Shown here one piece after another: positions 17,669 to 26,625 of a stretch of 64,000 nt of DNA (position 1 is its first letter; every line of letters starts with the position of its first letter). The stretch spans positions 1,364,001 to 1,428,000 of the forward strand of contig OY820613.1 in the NCBI GenBank assembly GCA_963681975.1, written 5' to 3'. The translations under genes and the position numbers were made by a program. Origin of the DNA: JANELJ01 sp024511395. Its GTDB lineage: Bacteria; Pseudomonadota; Gammaproteobacteria; GRL18. The notes under the pieces were generated by a model. The model saw only the letters and a program-made list of their open reading frames with translations. It did no database searches and was not told the origin of the DNA.

Positions 17669-18489
17669 TTAAGTTAAAGATTTATCGGGCCCTGACTGCT
17701 GACTTAAATGTTTTTTCCACATAGCGGCCTTTTTTAAGGCGTATTTCTGCATGTCTTCAACTTTATCGGCCTCATCAATAATTTCTCTGCCCAGCAGGGT
17801 TTTCAGGGCATCTTCAAGGGTGACAATGCCGGAAAATTGCCGGTAGGAATCGTGTACAATAAATAAGTGTTCCTTGCAGCTGATAAACTGATCCATCAGG
17901 AAATAAACCGGTATATGTTCAGGGACACTGTGTACCGAACGGGTCAGGGTTTTTATAGGGGCAGAGACATTCTGGTTCATGGATATGGCTCGTAAAATAC
18001 TTCTGGCAAATACCATTCCAATAATATTATCCTTGTTGTCCTGATAAACTAGGATACGGGAATAGATAAACAGGTTATCTTCTTTTAAAGCTGATTCAAT
18101 GCTTTGATCGGCATTTAGAGTAAAAACTACACTGCGCGGGGTCAGAATGTTTTCTATCTGGGTCTGTTTCAGGGTCAGCAGGTTTTCTATCAGCTGGGTT
18201 TCATTCTCGGCCAGGATACCGGTTTCTTCACCGATTTCAGCCATGGCCATTATTTCTTCACGGGTCAGGCCGTGTTTCTTGCTGTTTTTAATACGATTGG
18301 TCAGCTGGCTGGAAATCCATAGCAGGGGCATAAGGACAATGGTTAATGTTTTTATAATATAAGTAGTTGGTTTGGACAGTTCGCACCAGTAGGTTGCACC
18401 AATGGTCCTGGGGATAATTTCAGAAAAATACAGGATCAGCAGGGTTAGGATAACCACTATCAGGCTCTGCCATTCGATACCGAATATTC
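17669..18489 (-). pseudogene. CNNM/CBS-domain membrane protein (CorC/HlyC-like), 5'-truncated
   Basis: The reading frame runs from the IS66 end at 18490 to 17669. It begins inside the CNNM (DUF21) transmembrane domain (LIVVILTLLILYFSEIIP) and continues through the KHGLTREEIMAMAEIG linker. It then has a pair of CBS domains (ENILTPRSVVFTL... and SGIVTLEDALKTLLG). The N-terminal part of the membrane domain is missing because the IS66 element has replaced it. Family members are putative ion transporters or haemolysin-like proteins. A GTG at 18455-18457 could start a shorter product, but it would lack part of the membrane domain. Confidence 0.8.
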
Positions 18490-18572
18490 GTAACCGTCAA
18501 ATAAAACCCACCTTCAAAAATTATCTCAAACCGATCAGACTATGATCTTCAATTCACAATCCGGAGAGATAA

Positions 18573-18861
18573 ATGACCCCAGCCAATTCAAAAGATGCTT
18601 CGATGAAGCTTCACATCGAGGCAAGCCAGGTCAGTAAATTAAGTCAGGCAACCTATTGTCAACAACATAATATCCCCACTCATATTTCTAGCTATTATCG
18701 TAAGAAACTGGGGTATGTTACGCCATCTAAAACAGACAGTAGCAAAAGTCAGTTTATTCCATAACCTGCTGGCTAAGTCCATCAATGCTGGTACCGTCAA
18801 AATAAGCCACACTAATGGTTTTAGTCTGGAAATTAATTCTGATACGGATCTAATCAGATAA
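18573..18861 (+). pseudogene. IS66 accessory protein TnpA, frameshifted
   Basis: The start (MKLHIEASQVSKLSQATYCQQHNI) and the end (GFSLEINSDTDLIR) of a TnpA protein lie in different frames. The shift is near 18763, where the first frame stops after KSQFIP. TnpA is the small helix-turn-helix accessory protein of IS66 elements. Confidence 0.75.
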
Positions 18862-18892
18862 AGCCTGTCCTGGAATTACTCAGGACTGTTTC

Positions 18893-19249
18893 ATGATAAA
18901 TGGTATCCCTGTCAATCAGGTGTATCTGGTTTCTGGTGTCACCGATATGAGAAAAGCCACGCCGGGATTATCACTGCTTGTTTCAGAACAATTGGAGCAT
19001 GCTCCCTTTGATGGCAGTGTTTTTGTTTTTTGTAACCGCCAAAGGGATAAGCTCAAAATTCTCTATTGGGGACGTAATGGTTTCTGGCTTTACTACCACA
19101 CCCTGGAAAAAGGCAAGTTTCAGTGGCCGAGTGAAAAAGACCCACAAACACTCTCATTAACCCTGCGAGAATTACAATGGTTACTGGATGGTTTATCCTA
19201 TACACAGCGCCATGCCCATCCTGAAATTCATGGTCTGAAAAACAACTGA
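18893..19249 (+). CDS. tnpB: IS66 accessory protein TnpB
   Basis: This intact 118-residue IS66 Orf2/TnpB has the family motifs GVTDMRKATPGLSLLV, VFVFCNRQRDKLKILYW and NGFWLYYHTLEKG. Its role is accessory to TnpC transposition. With tnpA broken and tnpC missing, the element cannot move on its own. Confidence 0.9.
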   Translation: MINGIPVNQVYLVSGVTDMRKATPGLSLLVSEQLEHAPFDGSVFVFCNRQRDKLKILYWGRNGFWLYYHTLEKGKFQWPSEKDPQTLSLTLRELQWLLDGLSYTQRHAHPEIHGLKNN

Positions 19250-19276
19250 AACAGCATTAAATGCTTGAATAAAATA

Positions 19277-20774
19277 GTTCAACCTGAATAATACCGTTTT
19301 AAGCCTGACATCAAGCCAGGTTTAAAGCAGCTGATTGCCCCGGTTTGATAAAAGACCCCATCAAACCGGAAATAATTTTGAGCCACAAAAGCCGGAGCTT
19401 ATTGAGGATCTTTCTTAAGTTATGTCCAGCGGCTACCATAACCACATTAATGGCATCACCGACTGCACCTTTGAGGTAGCAGCGATCTAAACGGCCATCG
19501 TTTTTCATATGACCAATTTCAGGCTCAATCGCACTGCGCCGTTTTAATGCCTTTTTAATACTTCGGGTAACGCCTCGCTTCTGACCTGAGATAAAAACTT
19601 TAGTGTCTTTTACTTCATGTCCACGATAACCCCGGTCAACAAAGCACTGTTCCGGTTGTACGGCTGTAAACTGTTTTATTTGTTCCAGTTGTGGCAGCAA
19701 GGTATGTCCATCATAAGGATTGCCCGGACAACTTTGAGCGCCAATAACAAAGCCTTCCTTGTTAGTTACCGCGATACTGGCTTTAACACCAAATTCATAA
19801 GGCTTATGAGCTTTGCCTTTACTGATACACTCAACTTCAGGAGCATGTAAACTGTAAAGCTTGTTCTTACTGTGCTGCTCCTGCTCAATCAGTTTCTGAG
19901 CCTGTTTTAGAGCTACTTCAAACAATGACTGAATATCGACAGAATAATTGGGCAGTTGTCGTTCAATATCCCGTTTAACACGACCTAAACGGGATTTCAG
20001 TTTATTGTTCATTTTCTTCATGCGTTTAAACTGTTTTGCATAAGCATAACGACTGGCCATTAGTACATATTGCGGCCCAACCCGATTATAGTTCTGACGC
20101 AGTTTAATACCGTGCTCTTTGGACAGTTTAACCAGGTTTTCTCTGGCTTTGTTCAGGAGCTTTGAATCGGTTGGAAAAGCGATATTCTTTTCCTGTACGG
20201 TAGTATCTACCGTGACTTTCTTTAAACTGCCGGGCTTTATGGTTTTACTCTTTAGTCCGGCTTTAATGGTTTCAATCAGTAATTTTTCACTGCCTGATTT
20301 ACCCAGCCGGTTACGCCATTTGGTCATGGTCACAGGGTGTATAGGCATTTTATGCTGAAAGTATTCTTCACCACAGAAATACTGCCAGTACGGATTTTCT
20401 GTCCAGCCTTTTACTACCTGTTCATCCGATAAATCATGCAGGTGTTTCAGGTAATGCAATCCTGCAATCAATCGAGTGCGTATGGCAGGAGCACCTTTAG
20501 TGGATACAAACAGAGCGCCCCATTCTTTATCAGGACTTTCCCAATCTATGTGTTTTGATAACTTAATCAACTCATGGTTTATGTCCAGCATGTTTTCAAG
20601 GCGCATCCTGAACAGGTCTTCCTGAGGTATTTTTGGCTGTTTCTCTGGCTTCATTCTGGTCTGGAAATTTGCAAGGTAATAAGGCTTATTTTACCAAAAA
20701 CCTGCAAATTTAACACCCACAAATCGCCAATATTTCTTTATAAATCAACGCACTATGTTTTATTCAGGGCAGAC
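19277..20774 (-). mobile_element. IS5-family insertion sequence, full copy 4 (flanks do not match)
   Basis: This 1498-bp copy lies between two unrelated IS66 elements that point toward each other. The hexamers next to its ends are AAAATA (19271-19276) and TATTTA (20775-20780). They are not repeats of each other, unlike the flanks of the other full copies. This indicates recombination through the IS after insertion. Confidence 0.92.
19311..20654 (-). CDS. IS5-family transposase (copy 4)
   Basis: The 447-residue frame is intact and carries the complete DDE set. It differs from copy 1 at only a few positions (for example MKPEK, and LKQAQKL in place of LEQAQKL), so it belongs to the recently expanded group with copies 1, 5 and 9. 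Confidence 0.92.
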   Translation of the reverse strand: MKPEKQPKIPQEDLFRMRLENMLDINHELIKLSKHIDWESPDKEWGALFVSTKGAPAIRTRLIAGLHYLKHLHDLSDEQVVKGWTENPYWQYFCGEEYFQHKMPIHPVTMTKWRNRLGKSGSEKLLIETIKAGLKSKTIKPGSLKKVTVDTTVQEKNIAFPTDSKLLNKARENLVKLSKEHGIKLRQNYNRVGPQYVLMASRYAYAKQFKRMKKMNNKLKSRLGRVKRDIERQLPNYSVDIQSLFEVALKQAQKLIEQEQHSKNKLYSLHAPEVECISKGKAHKPYEFGVKASIAVTNKEGFVIGAQSCPGNPYDGHTLLPQLEQIKQFTAVQPEQCFVDRGYRGHEVKDTKVFISGQKRGVTRSIKKALKRRSAIEPEIGHMKNDGRLDRCYLKGAVGDAINVVMVAAGHNLRKILNKLRLLWLKIISGLMGSFIKPGQSAALNLA

Positions 20775-20786
20775 TATTTACTTTTT

Positions 20787-22285
20787 CTAAACCGACGTTT
20801 TAAAATTCCATGGAAGCAACGCTTCAATTTTTTCAACGGTATCCGCATAGGGCAGTTCATTCAACACATGAACCAGATAAGCATAAGGTTCCAGGTGGTT
20901 TGCTTTAGCCGTTTCAATAAGGCTGTAATGGACACTGCTGGCATAAGCACCTTTAAGGGTGTCACTGAACAACCAGGCTTTTCTCCCGACAACAAAAGGG
21001 CGAATAGCATTTTCAGCCAGAACATTACTGATGTTTAATCGCCCGTCTTCACAATAAACTACCAGTTTATCCCATTGGTTGTTCACATAGGTCAGTGCTT
21101 TACCTGTCAGACTGTCTTTGGGTACTTTGTCCAGGTTCCTGTCAATCCAGCCTCCTGGTTTTTCCAGAACGGGAATGCTTTCTTTCTGGCGCACCTTTAG
21201 CTTTTCATCAACACTGACCTCTTTTATGGTTTGCTCTATCCGGTACAGTTTGTTGATTTGTGCCAGAGCCATATCCGCCTTACCGGGCTTTTGAGTTTTT
21301 TTATCCCTGGGTTGTGTACTTTGTGCTTCCCTGAACTTTCGGCGGGCATGCTCCCAACAGCCTGCAGAGGTGGCATTGTTTTTTATGCACACCGCATTAT
21401 AGCCGCTATAGCCATCGGTTTGCAGGTAACCACTGAAGTCTTCCAGCAGGCGCAGGGACACCTTCTTTTTACGGGACGGGTCATATTCAAACAGAACACT
21501 GGTTTGCCCTGGCGGGCCGCCCCGGCTGACCCACATATATTTATCAGAGGTCGCTTTCAATCCGGGTTCTTTTAATACTTTAAGTAGCGTTTCATCCATC
21601 TGGATAATATCACCGGATACTTGCTGCTCCCGCATCAGATTAATTAACGGTTGAAGCTGATGCGCCAGTTTAATCACCCGGTTAGCCTGGGTGGCCCGAC
21701 TGATATCACCGCCATAGCGGGATAATATGCCTTCCATTCGATAAAGCGGCAGACCATCGGCATATTTGGAAATAATGACATGGGCTATAAGGTTGATACT
21801 CCCCATTGAACGGACTAATGGGTGTTTGGGGAGTATTGCGGATTTAACAGACCGGCTGTCTTTATCTTCTGAATCAGCAAAAATCGCTTTTTCCTGAAAG
21901 TATTCCGGTATTTGAACTTTAGCGGGCACAATGTCCAGCTCTTCTCTTACTTTAGTGTAAAAGGTTTTAATGGCACCGGCTTTTTCTTCATCACTTAAGT
22001 TAATAAATACCGGGGTTCCGGGAATGTTTCTGGAAAAGGGTTTTCTGCCGGTTTTCTTCTTCTGGCAGACTCAACGGCCTCATCAATCGCTTCAGCTTCA
22101 TCAAACAGATATTCCTGAGCATGACTTTGTTCACTGCCGGGGGCAAAGCGTTTATGACGTGCCAGGCGAAGGGCTTCTTCAGGTGTTTTTATGCGGCTTT
22201 CCTGCCGGGAAATAACCCGGGCATTCTGTTCAATAATACCCAACAACTCGTCCTTATCAGCCTGTGAAACAGCGGATGAATCGGT
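20787..22285 (-). pseudogene. tnpC: IS66 transposase TnpC, frameshifted
   Basis: The N-terminal part (22246 to 21995) has LRLARHKRFAPGSEQSHAQ and an RRRKP region, then leaves frame near 22035. The same protein resumes as INLSDEEKAGAIKTFYTKV and continues from 21929 to 20787. That part has the DDE core (IIQMDETLLKVLKEPG, LQTDGYSGYNAV, NVLAENAIRPFVVGRKAWLF) and the C-terminal WNFKTSV. No good start codon is seen upstream of 22246: a Ser/Asp-rich open stretch runs back to about 22285. One frameshift makes it non-functional unless recoded. Confidence 0.85.
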
Positions 22286-22321
22286 GTTGTTTGTTATGGT
22301 TTAAGCAGTATTTTACATGGC

Positions 22322-22717
22322 TTAATTATAGCATAAACAAGGCATTAGATGCTTAATATACGGTCTCATAATTAAGTTTTTATGGGGTTTCATGGTGCTG
22401 ATATCATAACCACCCAGTAACCAGTTTATCTGCTGGCCGGTAATATTCATCAGGTCATTTTCCCCTTTTGGCCATTTAAATTTTTCTTCAGACAGGCTTT
22501 TGTAATACAGCACAAAGCCGGTATCATCCCGGAACAGACATTTGATTTTATTTCTCCGGCGATTGGTAAAGACATACAGATATCCGGTGAACGGGGTATG
22601 ACCCGGCTCGCATTCTACAATCGCACTGAGCCCTAAAAAGCTTTTCCTGAAATCGACAGGTTTCAGGTATAACCAGACTTCTGGCAGGTTTAATGAGGGT
22701 CGTATGGCGCTGCTCAT
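22322..22717 (-). CDS. tnpB: IS66 accessory protein TnpB
   Basis: This 131-residue protein has the TnpB signature LKPVDFRKSFLGLSAIVE, LYVFTNRRRNKIKCLF and GFVLYYKSLSEEKFKWP. It overlaps tnpA by four bases, as usual in IS66. Confidence 0.9.
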   Translation of the reverse strand: MSSAIRPSLNLPEVWLYLKPVDFRKSFLGLSAIVECEPGHTPFTGYLYVFTNRRRNKIKCLFRDDTGFVLYYKSLSEEKFKWPKGENDLMNITGQQINWLLGGYDISTMKPHKNLIMRPYIKHLMPCLCYN

Positions 22718-23037
22718 TGTAGCAACTCCGTCAGTTGTTTGAGCAGACAGAGGTTTTCTGAGCTAATACCTTCAATGCGCAACCGGTTAGGGAGTTGCAG
22801 GGGAAGGGCTGAGTGGCTGCTTGAGTGGTTATCAGCCATAGGTTTTAATTGAACAAAACCCAGCTCTTCAGGTGATGGCTCAGTGGGTTTTGTTAACTTT
22901 CGCTTCCAGTAATTAAAACGATGGATGGGCAGGGCATTCTTCTGGCAATATGCTCTTTGGGTTAAATCAGTGCTCTGCCATGACTTAATCTGCTCGGCCC
23001 AAAAGCTTTCCAGGTCGGAAATATTATCTAAGTTCAT
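22714..23037 (-). CDS. tnpA: IS66 accessory protein TnpA
   Basis: This 107-residue accessory protein contains WQSTDLTQRAYCQKNALPIH and FNYWKRKL, the typical TnpA helix-turn-helix region. The C-terminus NRLRIEGISSENLCLLKQL matches the usual tail. The reading frame is intact. Confidence 0.85.
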   Translation of the reverse strand: MNLDNISDLESFWAEQIKSWQSTDLTQRAYCQKNALPIHRFNYWKRKLTKPTEPSPEELGFVQLKPMADNHSSSHSALPLQLPNRLRIEGISSENLCLLKQLTELLQ

Positions 23038-23177
23038 CTCTGCTCCTCATAATAAAGTGGTGACTTTATTATGAGGAGAAAGAATTTAACTCGGAATGAC
23101 GTTGGTTCGTTAAGTGCTTACGGTAAATTGAATGGCTTTTTTCCAATAAAATTTTTTCATACTGTCTATCAGGAATT

Positions 23178-24029
23178 TTATAACCGGCTCAAGTGCTCAA
23201 TATAATTTTCAGGATGCTGTTTATTGAAACTCTGTCCTTGAATAATGGCCAGGGGCGTTTTCAGGCTGTGGGCCAGGTCGGTGAGGGTGTTCCGGTAGCG
23301 TTCCTGCTGTTGACGTTCATAACGGATCAGTTCGTTAATATTGCGGGTGAGCGGCTGCAGTTCCTGGGGGTAGTTCTGCTGTAAAAGTTCCAGTTCACCC
23401 TGTTCAACGACCTTGATTTCATGTTCCACATCCCGTAGTGGTTTAAGCCCCCAGCGCAGCATAACAAACAGACTGATCAGCAGGGTAAGGGACATTAATA
23501 ACAAATGGCTCCAGAGGCTTTTCTGATAACTGTCAATGATCTGATAAAGTTCACTGAGATCATCACTGATGTGGTAAATAAGCGGGGTCTGGTGGTTATT
23601 AAGATTCCAGAAAATAGCAATACTCAGGCCAATATAGTCCTTGCCATCCACAGTAAAGGTCTGAAAAACTTTTTTACCGTGAACAATGGTTTTGCCCGGC
23701 GGCAGATGGCGGGGATCACTGCCGGAAGAACGCCATAAGATGGTTCCGTCGGCCTGGGTGATATAGGCGGACAGGCCGACATCATGATTAAGGATATCAA
23801 CACTCAGTTTCTGCGGACTGTTTTGCCGATTGACAGCGTTGAGCTCCCGGTCTGCCATTAACAGGTAAATCTGTCCGGTCAGGCGTTCTTTTAAGGCTGA
23901 ATAGGCGTTGTTATAAAAGGCTTTATTCAGGGTATAACCGGTTAAAAAAACAAACAGGCTGACCACAATAACCGCCCCGATAATAATCCGCTTATTGATG
24001 GAGTTAAAATATATGGATAGGTTATTCAA
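23178..24029 (-). pseudogene. Two-component sensor histidine kinase, PhoQ-like, 3'-truncated
   Basis: The protein has an N-terminal membrane helix (IIIGAVIVVSLFVFLTGYTL), a periplasmic sensor region, a second helix (LLLMSLTLLISLFVMLRWG), a HAMP-like linker (LKPLRDVEHEIKVVEQG) and the phosphoacceptor H-box TLTDLAHSLKTPLAIIQG. Soon after the H-box the frame ends at 23178, and an IS66 element begins at 23121. The ATP-binding HATPase domain is missing, so it cannot autophosphorylate. The last 17 residues (SFNKQHPENYIEHLSRL) do not look like kinase sequence and may be foreign. Confidence 0.85.
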
Positions 24030-24041
24030 GGGGGATGATGC

Positions 24042-24720
24042 TTATTGCAGATTAAAGCGGTCATCCCGGCCGCGCACAGTTTCTATGGGTTTTAACTGGC
24101 CATCAGGATCCAGTTTTTTGCGCAGGCGGCCCATAATAACTTCCAGCACATTACTGTTCCGATCCTCATTGTGAGGATAAAGATAATCAGACAGTTCGGA
24201 CTTGGAAATAACCTTATTGTACCGGCGCATCAGGTATTCGAGTATTTTATATTCAAATTCAGTCAGCTCCAGAAGCTGACCGGACAGGGTGGTCTGCTGA
24301 CTGTCAGGGTTTATACAGACAGTGCCATAACAGATCACCTGTGAGCTGCTATTGGAAGCCCGGCGTAGCAGGGCATTAATGCGTGCCAGCAGCTCTTCCA
24401 TATGAAAGGGTTAAGGGTTTAACCAGATAATCGTCGGCACCCGCTTCCAGCCCATCTACCTTGTCCTGCCAGCGTTCCCTGGCGGTAAGTACCAGTATCG
24501 GCAAGGTGCTGCCCTGTTTGCGCAGGGCTTTTATAATATCTATTCCGGACAGTTCCGGCAGCCCGATATCAATAATGGCAATATCCACCGGGTATTCGCT
24601 GGCAAAGTACAGGCCTTCCTTGCCGTTGCCGGTCACATCGACCTGAAAATGCTCAGCCTCTAACTGGCTGCGGATCTGCTCCTGAAGCTGAACTTCATCC
24701 TCTATCAGCAAGGCTCGCAT
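24042..24720 (-). pseudogene. OmpR/PhoP-family response regulator, frameshifted
   Basis: The receiver domain (MRALLIEDEVQLQEQIRSQ, phospho-Asp in AIIDIGLPELSG, Lys in DYLVKP) is followed by a winged-helix DNA-binding domain (LTEFEYKILEYLM, ILEVIMGRLRKKL-type region). The two are out of frame because the 7-bp unit AAGGGTT is present twice at 24406-24419. Removing one copy gives the normal DYLVKPFHMEELLARI. The terminal motif reads RGRDDRFNL where family members have RGxGYRF, a second sign of decay. It lies 12 bases upstream of its partner kinase, which is also broken. Confidence 0.9.
24406..24419. repeat. 7-bp tandem duplication causing frameshift
   Basis: AAGGGTT occurs twice in a row. Deleting one unit restores the conserved response-regulator junction KPFHMEELL, so the duplication is the inactivating mutation. 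Confidence 0.85.
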
Positions 24721-24721
24721 T

Positions 24722-25318
24722 TTAGTCCTCCACAGGGGTTGCCACCAGTTTCATGCGTAAAGTATCACCAGGTTCGTGTTTAGTCTGGGTGGTGTATTCA
24801 TTGCCGTTATAACGGTAACGTGCCCGATAGCCTACTACCTTTTCTTCTTCATAGGTTTTGTAACGGGTAGTACAACGCTACCGGGTTTCATATCTGGCTC
24901 TGTTAAATTCGGGAATTGTACGCCGGTTATGAGTCAGATCATAAGCAACGGCACAACCCAGTATACCGCCGGCTACTGCTCCGGCTTTCTTATTGGACTT
25001 ACTGTGACCCGGCGCATTACCGATACCGCCGCCGACCAGTGTGCCGAGTACGGTTCCAGTGTAGGAGTTTTGATCGAACATGGCATCAAAATAACTGTTC
25101 TGAGCCGGTTGAGTCCGGGATGGTTCAATTTAAACCTGTTCTGACCAGCAGTCCTGGTAGGGGGTTGAATGCTGGATGATTTTGGAAACCGGTATGGCAC
25201 TAATGACCGGGACATACTCATAAGATATATGTGATTGACCTTTGGCATACAGTGCAGTCTGAGCTGTTAAGCCAATTAACACGGTGAGACTGATTGTGAA
25301 TGTTTTAAAATTAAACAT
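24722..25318 (-). pseudogene. Glycine-zipper surface protein with two nonsense codons
   Basis: A single reading frame of 198 codons runs from the ATG at 25318 to the TAA at 24722-24724. It has a signal peptide (FTISLTVLIGLTAQTALYA), a glycine-zipper segment (GTVLGTLVGGGIGN ... KAGAVAGGILGCAVAYDL) and a C-terminal half with VGYRARYRYNGNEY. TAA at 25130-25132 and TAG at 24878-24880 interrupt it without any frameshift. Related glycine-zipper 2TM proteins are outer-membrane or periplasmic. It ends just before the response regulator start and was probably in the same operon. Confidence 0.75.
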
Positions 25319-25481
25319 GATGAACTCCTTTCCTTCTTGATTTACTGATATAATCTCACCCTTATCCTGAACGATTAATGAACTTTTTTACTGTAAATGC
25401 GGCAGTTTTGTATAACATTCACAGAATGTGATTTAATTCTCAAAAAACAGTAACTCTTTTATTTAAAACGGTTGGCGTGTT

Positions 25482-26600
25482 ATGTCTGGAAACTCCTTTG
25501 GAAAATTATTTGTTGTTAGTTCATTTGGTGAAAGCCATGGCAGTGCAATTGGCTGTATTGTAGACGGCTGTCCTCCCGGGCTGGAATTATCTGAAGCGGA
25601 TCTGCAAACGGATCTGGATCGCCGCAAACCCGGTACATCTCGGCATACCACTCAGCGCCGGGAAGATGATGAGGTACAGATCCTGTCTGGAATTTTTGAG
25701 GGTAAAACCACTGGTACGCCGATATCACTGGTGATTTATAATAAAGATCAGCGCTCCAAAGATTACGGTAATATCAAAAATACCTTTCGTCCCGGCCATG
25801 CTGATTATACTTATCAACAGAAATATGGTTTCAGGGATTATCGCGGCGGCGGTCGTTCCTCGGCCAGAGAGACGGCTTCACGGGTAGCAGCCGGAGGCAT
25901 CGCCAAAAAATATCTGAAAGATGTTTACGGTATTGAAATTCGAGGTTACCTGTCCCAGTTGGGCCTCATTAAAACAGCTCAGCCCTGTGACGATCATTTT
26001 AACTGGGAGCTGGTCAATACGAATCCTTTTTTCAGTCCCGATGAGCGTCAGATCAAGCCAATGGAAGACTATATGGATGCTCTTAGAAAAGAAGGTAATT
26101 CAGTAGGTGCTAAAGTTTCTGTAGTGGCCAGCGGAATGATCCCCGGTCTGGGTGAGCCGATTTTTGACCGTCTGGATGCGGATATTGCCCATGCTATGAT
26201 GGGTATTAATGCTGTAAAAGGTGTGGAAATCGGTGCCGGCTTTGACAGCGTAGCACAGAAGGGTACAGAGCATCGAGATGAAATTACCCCGGAAGGTTTT
26301 CTGTCTAACCATGCGGGTGGTATTCTGGGTGGTATATCTTCAGGTCAGGATATTGTGGTACATATTGCCCTCAAACCAACTTCCAGTCTGCGCCTGCCTG
26401 GACGAAGTGTGGATCTCAATGGTGAGCCTATTGAAGTGGTTACCCAAGGGCGTCATGATCCCTGTGTCGGTATTCGGGCTACTCCGATAGCGGAAGCCAT
26501 GCTGGCTATTACGCTGATGGATCACCTGCTGCGCCATCGGGCGCAGAATGCGGATGTGCAGTCAATAACACCGGTTATTCCTGCCCAACCCGGCTCATAA
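25482..26600 (+). CDS. aroC: Chorismate synthase
   Basis: This 372-residue FMN-dependent enzyme converts 5-enolpyruvylshikimate-3-phosphate to chorismate, the substrate of PabB, PheA and tryptophan synthesis. Conserved signatures are present: GESHGSAIGCIVDGCPPG, RRKPGTSRHTTQRREDDEV, RGGGRSSARETASRVAAGG and NHAGGILGGISSGQ. The length is typical. The gene follows a run of dead genes and has about 160 bases of upstream DNA that must hold its promoter. It pairs with the MFS gene downstream, as in several gammaproteobacteria. Confidence 0.98.
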   Translation: MSGNSFGKLFVVSSFGESHGSAIGCIVDGCPPGLELSEADLQTDLDRRKPGTSRHTTQRREDDEVQILSGIFEGKTTGTPISLVIYNKDQRSKDYGNIKNTFRPGHADYTYQQKYGFRDYRGGGRSSARETASRVAAGGIAKKYLKDVYGIEIRGYLSQLGLIKTAQPCDDHFNWELVNTNPFFSPDERQIKPMEDYMDALRKEGNSVGAKVSVVASGMIPGLGEPIFDRLDADIAHAMMGINAVKGVEIGAGFDSVAQKGTEHRDEITPEGFLSNHAGGILGGISSGQDIVVHIALKPTSSLRLPGRSVDLNGEPIEVVTQGRHDPCVGIRATPIAEAMLAITLMDHLLRHRAQNADVQSITPVIPAQPGS

Positions 26601-26625
26601 ATACCAGGCACCTTGATCAAAAACC

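Larger units (their letters stand above)
18490..19276 (+). mobile_element. IS66-family element, truncated (tnpA-tnpB only)
   Basis: The element starts at 18490 with GTAACCGTCAAATAAAACCC, inside the CNNM gene. It carries tnpA and tnpB in the usual order but has no tnpC of its own. It ends at the IS5 copy at 19277. Its TnpB is distinct from those of the other IS66 elements in the window, so it is a separate IS66 lineage. Confidence 0.8.
20781..23121 (-). mobile_element. IS66-family element, second lineage, nearly complete
   Basis: The tnpA end is at 23121 (GTAAGCACTTAACG on the minus strand) and disrupts a sensor kinase gene. The minus strand carries tnpA, tnpB and tnpC in order. The far end is lost just after the tnpC stop, where the IS5 copy ends at 20774. 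The tnpC gene is frameshifted. Confidence 0.85.

Noticed and set aside
23121..23200. The odd C-terminus of the sensor kinase (SFNKQHPENYIEHLSRL) as a second mobile element end
   Set aside because: It does not look like kinase sequence, but no inverted repeat or duplication could be placed, so no element is claimed.
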